Shown here: positions 26,635 through 34,912 of the stretch, piece by piece
Layout: each line of letters opens with the position of its first letter
Position numbering within the stretch: the first letter of the stretch is position 1
Source: Streptomyces sp. 2131.1
GTDB taxonomy: Bacteria > Actinomycetota > Actinomycetes > Streptomycetales > Streptomycetaceae
DNA length: 64,000 nucleotides
Assembly (NCBI RefSeq): GCF_900105515.1
Contig: NZ_FNSY01000001.1
Span: 124,001 to 188,000 of the forward strand
Direction: 5' to 3'
Notes under the pieces: model-generated
What the model saw: only the letters and a program-made list of their open reading frames with translations
What the model was told of the DNA's origin: nothing
The model's database searches: none
Program-made: the position numbers and the translations under genes

Positions 26635-27000
26635 TCATTCGGGGCGTGTAGAACTCGAATCCCGCTCCGCTGCCTCAGCGACGCGTTTGATGTTCTCCAG
26701 CCGCCGGTCCCAGAAGGCCGCGAGTGAGGCCATCCAGCGCGCCGTCGCGTCCAGCGCCGCAGGCCGCACCGCATACCGCACTTCGCGTCCGACCCGCCCG
26801 CCGGAAACCAGCCCGGCAGTCTCCAGAACGGCGAGGTGCTTGACCACCGCCTGCCGCGAGACGGGAAGTCGTTCGGCGAGTGTCGTCGCAGTGGCCTCGC
26901 CCCGTGCGGCGAGCATGTCAAGCAGGTGGCGTCGCGTCGGATCGGCCAGCGCGCTGAGGACGCTGTCGACGACCTCGGTGGCACCGGGAGGTTCTTCCAT
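26635..27000 (-). CDS. ArsR-family transcriptional regulator
   Basis: The 121-residue protein has an ArsR winged helix: LSALADPTRRHLLDMLAARG, then TTLAERLPVSRQAVVKHLAVL (recognition helix) and GREVRYAVRP (wing). It lacks the Cys motifs of metal sensors. Its ATG shares one base with the TGA of the upstream SRPBCC gene (TGATG), so translation is coupled. ArsR-SRPBCC pairs of this kind are common in actinobacteria. Two perfect TGCAAC-N6-GTTGCA sites upstream of the operon are its likely operators. Confidence 0.9.
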   Translation of the reverse strand: MEEPPGATEVVDSVLSALADPTRRHLLDMLAARGEATATTLAERLPVSRQAVVKHLAVLETAGLVSGGRVGREVRYAVRPAALDATARWMASLAAFWDRRLENIKRVAEAAERDSSSTRPE

Positions 27001-27446
27001 CACGTGGGGAGCTGTTCGGCGCGCGCCTTGAGCGCGCCGAGCTCCAAAGGCCAGCCTTCGGTGTGGTCCTTCAGGTTCTGACTGCGCAGCTCCCCGGACC
27101 CAGCCAGCGCCGCGAATCCACTCTCGACGACGCGCAGCCGCGTCTGCTCGCCTTCCGGGATCAACGTGAACTCCACGAGGGTGCTGTTGTCCTCGCGCAG
27201 TTCGTCCCCGGGGAACGCGCTGGTCCAGCGGTACGCCAGATACGTGGGCGGCTCGACCTTCTCTACGCGCACGGGGAAGTCTCCGTGCTCGGCGTTTCTC
27301 GCCATCATCGACTCGCCTTCCTCGGCCACAGTGCCGGGCAGGCTGGCCTTGTCGGCCACCCAGAACCCGGGCTGGGCCACCAGCGACCAGACCCGCTCCA
27401 CGGGCGCTGCGATCAGTACTTCGCGTTCGATCTGGTCCTCGCTCAT
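27000..27446 (-). CDS. SRPBCC (AHSA1-like) ligand-binding protein
   Basis: The start is ATG 27446 because AAGGAG stands ten bases upstream; the frame extends further but into the operator region. The 148-residue protein has the AHSA1/START helix-grip pattern: REVLIAAPVERVWSLVAQPG at the start, VEPPTYLAYRW and TLVEFTLIPEGEQTRLRVVE in the middle, and a long C-terminal helix. The family binds hydrophobic ligands in a cavity. It is the first gene of the three-gene operon with arsR and the dinB-like gene. Confidence 0.85.
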   Translation of the reverse strand: MSEDQIEREVLIAAPVERVWSLVAQPGFWVADKASLPGTVAEEGESMMARNAEHGDFPVRVEKVEPPTYLAYRWTSAFPGDELREDNSTLVEFTLIPEGEQTRLRVVESGFAALAGSGELRSQNLKDHTEGWPLELGALKARAEQLPT

Positions 27447-27474
27447 GAGGGACTCCTTCACCGTCACCATCGGA

Positions 27475-27525
27475 TGCAACCCCAGAGTTGCACTTCGACC
27501 GCCCAAGTGCAACCCAACGGTTGCA
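27475..27525. promoter_or_regulatory. Two perfect operator palindromes, TGCAAC-N6-GTTGCA
   Basis: Site 1 is 27475-27492 and site 2 is 27508-27525. Both match TGCAAC-N6-GTTGCA exactly, with centres 33 bp apart (about three helical turns). They lie 29 bp upstream of the SRPBCC start and are the obvious binding sites for the operon's ArsR protein. Confidence 0.8.
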
Positions 27526-27909
27526 TGTGGCGCTGTGACCGTCATGGCTTGCCGGGTCGAAATGGGGGACCGTGGTGATTGTGGAGATCGTCTTCGTGGG
27601 GCTGCCGATCGCTGGTCCCTGCCAAGGCGCGGTGGGCTCAGGGTGCCTGCCGAGCGGACTCAGGGTGACTTCCTGTCCCACGACGGCCAGGCCCGCACTG
27701 GGGTCGCGCACTGGCACGGCCATCCAGCAGTGACACAGCCGGTCCGCAAGCAGGGTCATCGGATGCATCGCGGCTAGGTAGTGGGAAAGTGCAGCTTGTC
27801 AGGAACGTCGCCTCCGCACAGCGGCCCGGCCGTTCGGCCGCCGGAAGCCGCTGGAGCAACAAGTAGGGTGCCTGCCTGGTCTGTGAGCGATCACGCTAGC
27901 TTTGGCCGG
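27526..27909. other. Intergenic, no gene recognised
   Basis: The 384 bp between the ArsR operon's control region and the divergent membrane-anchored protein gene contain no supported frame. The forward frame that runs into the next gene from 27781 has no ribosome-binding site or conserved sequence before 27910. Confidence 0.4.
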
Positions 27910-28356
27910 ATGCAGCCACAGCAGCCTTCCGCCTTCGCGTCCACCTCGACCTCCCCCGAGCAGCCCGGCACCCGCACAAGGACCGTGGTGCTCTCCCTCG
28001 TCGCCGGGCTCGTGCTCGGCGCCGCAGGGATGGGCGCCGTGTGGGCGCTGAGCGCCGACTCCAACTCCCCTGTTGCTGACGGGACAGCAGCTGCAGATGC
28101 GCGTGCCGCCTGCGGAGCCCTCGACGGGTTCGACCCGGAGAAGTACACGGCCAAGGGCCCTGCCGGCGAGGTCGCCCTCAACCGCTATGCGGCAGCCGGA
28201 GCGCTTTCTGCGTCCGCGGCAGCGGGCGACCCCAAGTACAAGGAGCTAGCACAGACCATTCGCCGATCGCAGGAACGCCACGCCCAAGTCTTCATCTTCG
28301 ACGCGACGGTGAAGAAGGATCTGGCCAAAGCCCGTGAGATCTGCCTGGCTTCGTAG
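27910..28356 (+). CDS. Membrane-anchored extracytoplasmic protein of unknown function
   Basis: ATG 27910 is taken as the start because the conserved part begins there; an upstream GTG at 27883 is possible. The 148-residue protein has a Pro/Thr/Ser-rich cytoplasmic end, one membrane helix at about 26-48 (VVLSLVAGLVLGAAGMGAVW), and a roughly 95-residue outer helical domain with ACGALDGFDPEKYTAKGPAG and RYAAAGALSASAAAGD. The two Cys residues (in RAACGAL and REICLAS) may form a disulfide. Similar small proteins are widespread in Streptomyces. Nothing indicates a function. Confidence 0.65.
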   Translation: MQPQQPSAFASTSTSPEQPGTRTRTVVLSLVAGLVLGAAGMGAVWALSADSNSPVADGTAAADARAACGALDGFDPEKYTAKGPAGEVALNRYAAAGALSASAAAGDPKYKELAQTIRRSQERHAQVFIFDATVKKDLAKAREICLAS

Positions 28357-28702
28357 CCCTGCTGACCCCGGCCCGCCGGCGGCGTGGACGATTCCCGTCG
28401 TCGGCCGAGCATGCGGCAAGGTGGCCCCTGCCACGGATCCGCTGACAGGGTGCTGTCCTCCACCCCAAGGGCCGCCAAACGCCGATTCGGGGCATGCTCG
28501 CCGTGAGCGTTTCGTCGATGCAGCTGCGCAGGCCGGCGGCGCTGGGGCCGATCGGATCGTCTCCGGTGAGTACATAAGCGCGCTGGAAAGCGGTGACGAA
28601 CGGACGGTGCTCCATGGTCTTGACGGGCCCGGTCAAAGGCGTCGTTCCGCAGGCCGGGGAGACCGAGTCTCAAGGCCTTGTCGGGGCTTTTGCCGAAGGC
28701 AG
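28357..28702. other. 346 bp, possible coding relic
   Basis: A reverse stretch at about 28480-28636 reads VKTMEHRPFVTAFQRAYVLT and GLRSCIDETLTASMPRIGVW. This has protein-like composition but no start, end or recognised family. Otherwise nothing is seen. Confidence 0.3.
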
Positions 28703-28858
28703 TCACCAGTAGTGGCGACGCCCTCCCACTGCGTGCCCGAGAGCTCCGAGGGCCCACAGCACCGCCCCGATGGCCAACAGGATGATTCCTATGGTCCACA
28801 GGGCGCCGATACCGACGATCAGGCCGATGACGAGAAGAATAAGACCGAGGATGATCAT
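28703..28858 (-). CDS. DUF6131 small membrane protein
   Basis: The start is ATG 28858, with GGAGG seven bases upstream. The 51-residue product (MIILGLILLVIGLIVGIGAL..., ending in HAVGGRRHYW) consists of two hydrophobic helices with Gly-rich packing faces and a short basic tail. It matches the DUF6131 family of tiny actinobacterial membrane proteins of unknown role. Small size and a strong ribosome-binding site suggest real expression. Confidence 0.75.
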   Translation of the reverse strand: MIILGLILLVIGLIVGIGALWTIGIILLAIGAVLWALGALGHAVGGRRHYW

Positions 28859-29052
28859 GGCATGCCTCCGATCAGCGCACGTCACCAGTGTCACGCCGGT
28901 ATGGCTGACCCACAACCGGGGCGCTCTGCCCAGCAGCCTCGCGGAGTAGCGCTGCGGGGCGTTACATGCGGCGAGGCGTGGGCACTCGGAGCGCGTCCTG
29001 TTTCACGGCAGTGCCCGAACGCGTCGAGGACGCCCGTCAGAAGGGCGATGAG

Positions 29053-30342
29053 ATGACCACGCGCACCCCCCGCCCGCATCGAACCAGGGGCCCAGGAGCC
29101 TTGGTCACCGGCGGCTCCCGGGGCCTGGGGCTGTTTGTGGCCCGGCAGCTGGCGGAGCGCGGGTGCATTGTGACCATCGCCGCCCGCGATGCTGACGAAC
29201 TGGAGCGGGCAGCTGCGCAGCTGCGGGAGGCCACTGGGTCCAGTGTCCGTACGGTCGCCGCTGTGGGTGCCCTGGTGCATGAGGTCCATGAGCGTGACGG
29301 CCTCGACCTTGTCATCGCCAACGCCGGCGTCATCCAGGTCGCGCCGGTCGAGGACGTAGGCGCAGCGGAATTGGGCGACGCCATGGACACGATGTTCTAC
29401 GGCGCTCTGCACACCTCTTTGGAAGCGCTGCCGTACTTGAAGGAGACCCGGGGCCGCCTCGGCCTCATCGGGTCGGTCGGCGGTCTGCTCGGCGTTCCGC
29501 ACCTGCTGCCCTACTCGTGCGCCAAGGCTGCGGTCGCGGCCCTCGCCGAAGGGCTGCACGCCGAGACGGCGGCGTCGGGCGTCAGTGTCACCGCCGTCCT
29601 CCCGGGTCCTATGAGGACCGGATCGCACCGGCAGGCCGAGTTCGGCGGAAACGTCGATGCCGAGTTCGGCTGGTTCAGCACCGCGGCAGGAGCCCCCTTG
29701 TTGTCGATGGACGCCGAACGGGCCGCTCGCAGGATCGTGGACGTGGTCATTCAGCGGCGCGCGCGGTTGGTGCTCACCGCGCCGGCCAAAGCGGCCCAGC
29801 TCGCGCATGGTGTGGCGCCCGGCCTGACGACCCGGCTCAGCGGCGTCGCCGCCCGGCTGCTGCCATTTCACCATGGATACCGCCGACGAAGTCCGCATCG
29901 ATGCCCCGCATCGCGAATTGCTCGACCAGATCCTCGACAAGTGGTCGCTCGCCGTTCCCAACGAGCTCTGCGAGCGCCCGTGCCGTTTCAACGAACTGCG
30001 CCGGGCCATCCCTCAGGTCACCCAGAAGTCGCTGACCGCTACGCTCCGGCGGCTCGAACGCAACGGTGTCATCGAGCGCGAGGTCGTATCCACGCGTCCG
30101 GAGGCCGTCAGGTACCGGATCACGGGACTGGGCAAGACCCTCCGGCACCCCATCGATGTGCTGCTGGCGTGGACCTCGCAGCACATGCCCGCCATCGAGC
30201 GCGCACGCGAGGACTTCGACGAACGCGAGGACGCCCGCCTGTGATGCGCCGCCTGCCCGGCCGGATCCGGCTCAGGAAGGGTGAGTCGGCGGGAGCTGCC
30301 ATCGGCCCGTGTGGCCGGGCGGCAGTTCCATGTCGCGCCTGA
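29053..30342 (+). CDS. Short-chain dehydrogenase with aberrant run-on C-terminus
   Basis: The start ATG 29053 has AAGGGCGATGAG upstream. Residues 1-270 are a classical SDR: GALVTGGSRGLGLFVARQL (NAD(P) site), IANAGVI, catalytic YSCAKAAVAALAEGL (Tyr and Lys), and LPGPMRT. From about residue 272 the sequence is Arg/Pro/His-rich and is simply the +1 frame of the HxlR gene at 29873, followed by more non-conserved residues to 30342. A normal relative would end near residue 280-290, so the natural 3' end was lost in a recombination that joined the HxlR gene. Confidence 0.75.
   Translation: MTTRTPRPHRTRGPGALVTGGSRGLGLFVARQLAERGCIVTIAARDADELERAAAQLREATGSSVRTVAAVGALVHEVHERDGLDLVIANAGVIQVAPVEDVGAAELGDAMDTMFYGALHTSLEALPYLKETRGRLGLIGSVGGLLGVPHLLPYSCAKAAVAALAEGLHAETAASGVSVTAVLPGPMRTGSHRQAEFGGNVDAEFGWFSTAAGAPLLSMDAERAARRIVDVVIQRRARLVLTAPAKAAQLAHGVAPGLTTRLSGVAARLLPFHHGYRRRSPHRCPASRIARPDPRQVVARRSQRALRAPVPFQRTAPGHPSGHPEVADRYAPAARTQRCHRARGRIHASGGRQVPDHGTGQDPPAPHRCAAGVDLAAHARHRARTRGLRRTRGRPPVMRRLPGRIRLRKGESAGAAIGPCGRAAVPCRA
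29873..30244 (+). CDS. HxlR-family transcriptional regulator
   Basis: The 123-residue protein has the HxlR winged helix: LLDQILDKWSLAVPNELCE, RPCRFNELRRAIPQVTQKSL (recognition helix) and GVIEREVVSTRPEAVRYRIT (wing). HxlR regulators respond to oxidants, quinones or electrophiles and often control an adjacent reductase. It begins inside the frame of the SDR gene, in another frame, with no clear ribosome-binding site (CTGCCATTTCACC). Expression may depend on read-through translation of the SDR messenger. Its 5' end may have been moved here. Confidence 0.8.
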   Translation: MDTADEVRIDAPHRELLDQILDKWSLAVPNELCERPCRFNELRRAIPQVTQKSLTATLRRLERNGVIEREVVSTRPEAVRYRITGLGKTLRHPIDVLLAWTSQHMPAIERAREDFDEREDARL

Positions 30343-30808
30343 TCGCCGTGTAGTACTTCGCCCGGGCCGTCCGCTGCCTCTCGATCTGCGCCGTCCAGCT
30401 CTCAGCGGTACAGCCGGGAGCACACACGAGGCCTTCGACCTCCATCACGGTGAGGGCTCATCCGTGCGCGGCCTCCACGACCTCCGGAGAGCCGAGCATC
30501 AGCAGCCCTTCTCCGGCTGCGGACCGGGCATCCGCGGCGTCAATCAGAAGAGGCGTCGCCTCTGTGGGCGGCAGGGGGTGCGGATAGCCGTCGTTGCCGA
30601 GATGCGCTGCGACTCGACGATGGAGGGTAACGGTCTTCTTCAGCGTCAGCGCGTAGTCGGTGTAGGCCGCAAGCTGCCGCTCCTGCCATCGCGCCGCGTG
30701 CTCCCGACGGAACCTCGCCCGGTCGCCGCGCATGACCACCACGTACGAGCCGAAGGCTCCGAGCATCACTCCGAGCAGGGCAGGAAGTTGCTTGATGAAG
30801 TCTGACAC
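30272..30808 (-). pseudogene. Single-pass membrane protein of unknown function, interrupted by TGA
   Basis: From GTG 30808 the reverse frame reads SDFIKQLPALLGVMLGAFGS (membrane helix) and HAARWQERQLAAYTDYALTL, and continues to VVEAAHG. TGA then stands at 30460-30458. Beyond the stop the same frame goes on with coherent sequence (CTAESWTAQIERQRTARAKY, IRRDMELPPG) to TGA 30274-30272. The whole matches a common streptomycete protein plan (one helix plus long helical cytoplasmic part). The gene is either a recent pseudogene or a truncated 116-residue form. Confidence 0.55.
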
Positions 30809-30907
30809 CGGCGCATGGTAGTACTGCGCGGATCCCGGGGCCGAAGCACGGCCCGGCCGAGGTGTCCTGGTGACGGCCCTGTCCGGTCCGGAGGAGAGAA
30901 TGCTCGA

Positions 30908-33481
30908 ATGGCAGTGAAGGAACTCCGTCCTCACCAGCGGGAAGCTGTGGACGCTGTGCTACGCGCTCTCGAAGTCTCCGGACGCGGAGGCGTGCCCGAG
31001 CGAGGGCTCCGGACACAGGTGGTCATGGCGACCGGCTCGGGCAAGACCCTCGTCGCCGCCCGGAGCGCTCAAGAGCTCCGCGCCGGCCGCGTCCTCGTCC
31101 TCGTCCCCTCACTGGACCTGCTCACCCAGACCGAGGCCGCGTGGCGCGATGCGGGCCGGGCCGGTCCGGTCATCGGGGTCTCGTCGCTGCGCGGTGAGGA
31201 CGCTTCCTTCCCGAACACCACGGACGTCGAGGAGCTGGTCGACTGGGTCCGGCCGTTCGACAAGGTCACCGTGTTCGCCACGTACGCCTCGCTCGGCCTC
31301 GGCACGCTGGAACGCGCCCACGCCGCGGGCCTTCCCGCGTGGGACCTGATCGTCGTGGACGAGGCTCACAGGACTTCGGGCCGGATCGGGAAGCCGTGGG
31401 CCGTCGTCCACGACAACAGGCGTGTCCCGTCCCTGCGCCGCCTCTACATGACCGCCACGCCCCGTCTGTGGCAGCTGGACGAGGACGCCGGCCGCGGGGC
31501 ACCGCCCGAGCTGGTCGCGAGCATGGACGACGACCCGGGCAGCCCGTTCGGCAGCAGGGCGTACACCCTCACCCTCTCCGAGGCGGTGGACAGGGGCATC
31601 TGTGCGCCGTACCGGGTGGTGTGCCTGGACATCACCGACACCCGGCTCCAGGCCGCGCAGCTCCTGGGCGTGGAGGGCAGTTCGGACGAGGTCCGCGGGG
31701 CTCGGCTCGCCACACTCCAGGCCGCACTGCTCAAGGCCGCCTCGGAGGAGGGGTTCCGGCGCACGCTGGTCTTCCACCACATGGTCCGAGAGGCGGAGGC
31801 GTTCGCAGCCGGCCTCCCCGACGCCGCGGCGCGGCTGCACGCCGCCGACCCCGAGCTCTACCCGCGCACGATCTGGGCCGACTGGCTGTGCGGGGAGCAC
31901 AAGCCTCTTCATCGGCGGCGCGTGCTCGACGAGTTCGCGGCCGGGGTGGTCCCCGACGGCACCGTCATGGAGAAGAGCTTTCTGGGATCGGTGAAGGTGC
32001 TGGGCGAAGGGGTCGATATCAAAGAATGTGACTCCGTGTACTGGGCGGACGTACGCGGCTCCATGCCCGATCTCGTACAGGCCGTCGGCCGGGCGCTGCG
32101 GATGCAGCCCGGCGAGGGCAAATTCGCCTCGCTCGTGGTTCCGGTACTCCTCGGGCCCGGCGAGACGGTTGACAACATGCTCACCAGTCGGGCGTACGGC
32201 GGGCTGGCGAAGCTGCTGGAGGCCCTGCGCGCACATGACACCCGAGTCGTGGAGCAGCTCGCCGAGCAGCAGGCGCGCAGCAGTGTCCGGGGTGTGCAGA
32301 GCCGATCGGGCCGCGCGGAGGACGAAGAAGCCCTTGACGCGCTGAGCGACCAAGGGGTGTCGGTGCCTGCCAGGGAGCTGCTGAAGTTCTCCGTCCCGCG
32401 CGACCCCGCGCAGCTGGCCGCGTTCATCAACCTGCGCGTCCTCAACCCCGAACACGAGCACTGGCGGCGCGGCGTCGAGGCCGCCGGCATCTACCACCGG
32501 CTCCACGGCGACCTCAAGGTGCCCTTCATCTACCGCGTGCCCTCCGCCGCCGACAACGACGACGGCGAGGTCGTAGAGGGCCAGGGCGAAGAGGTCGATG
32601 TGTGGCCGGCGTCGCTCGCCGGTTTTCCCCTCGGTCAATGGACGGCCGACGCTCGGAGGTTCCACGCCCGTGGGGACATGGCTGATGACCGCGTCGCGCA
32701 GCTGGAGAAGCTGGGCATGGTGTGGTCGCACTACGACGTCGCCTGGGAAGAGGGCCTCTCCGCGGCGCGCGGATGGGCGGCGGAGGCGGGTCACCTCCTG
32801 GCCCCCACCGACGCCGTCTTCCGGGGCTACCGAGTGGGGATCTGGCTGAAGAACGCGCGGGCCGCGGCCCGGAGGGCGGCCGAGTACGAGCAGCGGCCTG
32901 CCGAAGGGCTGCGGCCGGCGTCGTCGGCCGGGGCCCTGACGGACGAACGACGCGAGCAGCTGGAGGAGATCGACCCGGCCTGGTGCCCGGCCTGGCCGGT
33001 GGAATGGCAGCGCTGCTTCCACCTCGTCCGGATTCACCTGGAGGCCGGACACCCGCTACCGACCGGGCCCGGCGACGTGATGGACCAGGGCGAGGATTTG
33101 GGGCGGTGGGTACGCACGGTCCGATACGGGTGGGACAAGCTCACCGGCGTACAGCAGTGGATGTGCGAACACGTCCTCGGGATCGAGCCCGCCGGCGAGG
33201 ACGAGCAGCCTCCGCCGCGCCGTACACAGGCCGACAAGTGGGCGATGAACTACGAAGCCGCCAAGCAGTTCTATGAGCGCGAAGGGCATCTGCGGGTTCC
33301 CAGGAAGCACATCGAACGGGTCGTTGTCGGTAGCGACGGCAGGCACGGCGGCATCGGCGAAGAGGCGGAGTTCCGGGACCTTCGACTTGGTGCGTGGATC
33401 GGGAATCAGCGCAGCCGGGCCGCCGCCCTCTCCCCCGAGCGGGTCGAGCAGCTCTCCGATATCGGCATGCGGTGGAGCTAG
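30908..33481 (+). CDS. DEAD/DEAH-box helicase with helicase-associated repeats
   Basis: The start is ATG 30908 behind GGAGGAGAGAATGCTCGA; GTG 30914 is possible. The 857-residue protein has a superfamily 2 core at about 1-430: Q-like LRPHQREAVDAVLRAL, Walker A MATGSGKT, DEAH box IVVDEAHRTSG, motif III MTATPRLW and motif VI QAVGRALRMQPGE. The second half carries about four helicase-associated (HA) domains, each with a Trp-rich core such as PLGQWTADARRFHARG, GYRVGIWLKNARAAARR, DLGRWVRTVRYGWDKL and RLGAWIGNQRSRAAAL. Such proteins are frequent in Streptomyces chromosome arms and plasmids. Their substrate is unknown. Confidence 0.9.
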   Translation: MAVKELRPHQREAVDAVLRALEVSGRGGVPERGLRTQVVMATGSGKTLVAARSAQELRAGRVLVLVPSLDLLTQTEAAWRDAGRAGPVIGVSSLRGEDASFPNTTDVEELVDWVRPFDKVTVFATYASLGLGTLERAHAAGLPAWDLIVVDEAHRTSGRIGKPWAVVHDNRRVPSLRRLYMTATPRLWQLDEDAGRGAPPELVASMDDDPGSPFGSRAYTLTLSEAVDRGICAPYRVVCLDITDTRLQAAQLLGVEGSSDEVRGARLATLQAALLKAASEEGFRRTLVFHHMVREAEAFAAGLPDAAARLHAADPELYPRTIWADWLCGEHKPLHRRRVLDEFAAGVVPDGTVMEKSFLGSVKVLGEGVDIKECDSVYWADVRGSMPDLVQAVGRALRMQPGEGKFASLVVPVLLGPGETVDNMLTSRAYGGLAKLLEALRAHDTRVVEQLAEQQARSSVRGVQSRSGRAEDEEALDALSDQGVSVPARELLKFSVPRDPAQLAAFINLRVLNPEHEHWRRGVEAAGIYHRLHGDLKVPFIYRVPSAADNDDGEVVEGQGEEVDVWPASLAGFPLGQWTADARRFHARGDMADDRVAQLEKLGMVWSHYDVAWEEGLSAARGWAAEAGHLLAPTDAVFRGYRVGIWLKNARAAARRAAEYEQRPAEGLRPASSAGALTDERREQLEEIDPAWCPAWPVEWQRCFHLVRIHLEAGHPLPTGPGDVMDQGEDLGRWVRTVRYGWDKLTGVQQWMCEHVLGIEPAGEDEQPPPRRTQADKWAMNYEAAKQFYEREGHLRVPRKHIERVVVGSDGRHGGIGEEAEFRDLRLGAWIGNQRSRAAALSPERVEQLSDIGMRWS

Positions 33482-33659
33482 GTCGAGAGGCGAGGCCCCT
33501 GTACGTGCCTCGTCGATCGTGAGCTCGACGTGCCTGCGCAGGTGACGGCCGGCAGGGCGAAGGCCTCGGGGGGCGTAAGTCGCTCTCGCAGAGGGACCGC
33601 CGACAAGCCGGCCGGGGAATCCGATGACGCCGCGCGGCTCCGGCGTCGAGAATCGCGGT

Positions 33660-34187
33660 ATGCATGACGTGAAACTGTCCGACGGGGTCGTCACTCTGTC
33701 CCCGCTGCGCCTGGACGACGTGCGGGCCCACCTCGCGGGGGAGGACGAGCTGCTCGTTCGCTGGCTCAACGGAGGCCCCGGCACGCGCGAGGGCGTCGAA
33801 GCGTACATCCGGCACTGTCGGGAACAGTGGGACACCGCCGGGCCACTACGTGCGTTCGGCATCCGTGTGGGTGTCGGCGGGGTCCTCGCGGGCACGGTCG
33901 ACTTGCGGTTCGCGGGAGAGGGCCTGGCGCCCGGTCAGGTGAATGTCGCCTACGGCCTCTATCCGTCGTGGCGGGGGCGTGGCCTTGCCACCCGCGCGGT
34001 CCTGCTGGCCTCCCGGTACGCGGCGCGTGTGGGCGGGGCGCAAGCCGTCATCCAGGTGGAACCGGAGAATCCCGCGTCTGCCGCAGTCGCTCAGCGGGCA
34101 GGGTTCACCCCCGGAAGCCCCATGCACGGCAAGGACGGCACGCGCTTCGACCGGTACGTTCGGGACCTCCGCACCACCGCCATGTGA
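33660..34187 (+). CDS. GNAT-family N-acetyltransferase
   Basis: The 175-residue protein has the GNAT fold. The N-terminus (VTLSPLRLDDVRAHL) is of the RimJ-like group; the acetyl-CoA loop is VAYGLYPSWRGRGLATRAV (RGRGLA), followed by VEPENPASAAVAQRAGF. It acetylates an amino group of an antibiotic, peptide or protein N-terminus; the substrate is not inferable. ATG 33660 fits the conserved start better than the upstream in-frame ATG at 33624. It is convergent with the NUDIX gene. Confidence 0.85.
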   Translation: MHDVKLSDGVVTLSPLRLDDVRAHLAGEDELLVRWLNGGPGTREGVEAYIRHCREQWDTAGPLRAFGIRVGVGGVLAGTVDLRFAGEGLAPGQVNVAYGLYPSWRGRGLATRAVLLASRYAARVGGAQAVIQVEPENPASAAVAQRAGFTPGSPMHGKDGTRFDRYVRDLRTTAM

Positions 34188-34238
34188 CGTGGCGTCATGG
34201 TTCGGTCGCCTCGCATGCCCCTGGCCGACCACCTCGTA

Positions 34239-34760
34239 TCAGCGACCGAAGGCTTCCCCCAGCCGTCGCGCATGCTCACGCACGAGCGCCGCATCTCCGG
34301 GGAAGCAGCTGGACCAGTCCTCGCCCAGGGGCGTCCACGCCGCCGGCTGCCCGTTCTCCGGGGCCAGAGGCGTTGCGGCGTTCGTGATCGCGACGAACGA
34401 CAGGCCGAGCGTCGCCGCCAACCCGGCGCCGTAGGAACGCACCGTCGCGGCGGCGGGCTCAGGCAGTAGTTCTGCCTCGACGCCGGTCTCCTCGAAAAGC
34501 TCGCGGCGCGCTCCTTCACGGGGCGTCTCCCCGGACTCGACGCGGCCGCCCGGTGGGACCCAGCCACGCCACCGGTGGTGGACCAGCAGCACTTGGGCGA
34601 GGTCCTCGTCGAAGACCCAGACCTCTGCGGCAAGCGGTTCCGACGGCCCCTTCCCGAGGCCGTCCAGCCATTGGCGGGCGCCGTCGAACTCCCCTGCCGC
34701 CAGACGGACATCGGCGGCCGCAGCCTCTGCCACCCGGGGGTCAAGCGCTTCACGAGTCAT
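34239..34760 (-). CDS. NUDIX hydrolase
   Basis: The 173-residue protein has a perfect Nudix box, GGRVESGETPREGARRELF plus EETGVEAE, at about residues 70-95, matching GX5EX7REUXEEXGU. An N-terminal helical part (EFDGARQWLDGLGKGPSEP) precedes the fold, as in streptomycete MutT-like proteins. It hydrolyses a nucleoside diphosphate linked to some moiety X; the substrate is unknown. It is monocistronic. Confidence 0.9.
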   Translation of the reverse strand: MTREALDPRVAEAAAADVRLAAGEFDGARQWLDGLGKGPSEPLAAEVWVFDEDLAQVLLVHHRWRGWVPPGGRVESGETPREGARRELFEETGVEAELLPEPAAATVRSYGAGLAATLGLSFVAITNAATPLAPENGQPAAWTPLGEDWSSCFPGDAALVREHARRLGEAFGR

Positions 34761-34847
34761 GGGGACAACATAGAGGGAGGGTCTGACACCGAGGCCCCGT
34801 CATCGCGCAGCGGCATTCCCCGCCCTGCCCGACGGCACCGCGGCTTC

Positions 34848-34875
34848 ACGCCTGCCTCGGTCAAGAGGCAGGCGT
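34848..34875. terminator. Terminator hairpin, 11-bp perfect stem
   Basis: ACGCCTGCCTC (34848-34858), loop GGTCAA, and GAGGCAGGCGT (34865-34875) form a perfect stem. It lies just 3' of the lipoprotein gene (reverse strand) and probably ends its transcript. Confidence 0.7.
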
Positions 34876-34912
34876 GCGTGCGAAGCCCGGCATGCGGTGC
34901 GGGAACGGGTGG

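Noticed and set aside
30900..30917. Mini-ORF (MLEWQ) overlapping the helicase start
   Set aside because: The purine tract is only 3 bases from its ATG and a five-codon frame occurs easily by chance. No supporting hairpin was seen.
31109..33052. 647-codon reverse frame opposite the helicase
   Set aside because: No start signal and no motif; codon composition is that of a shadow of the helicase gene.
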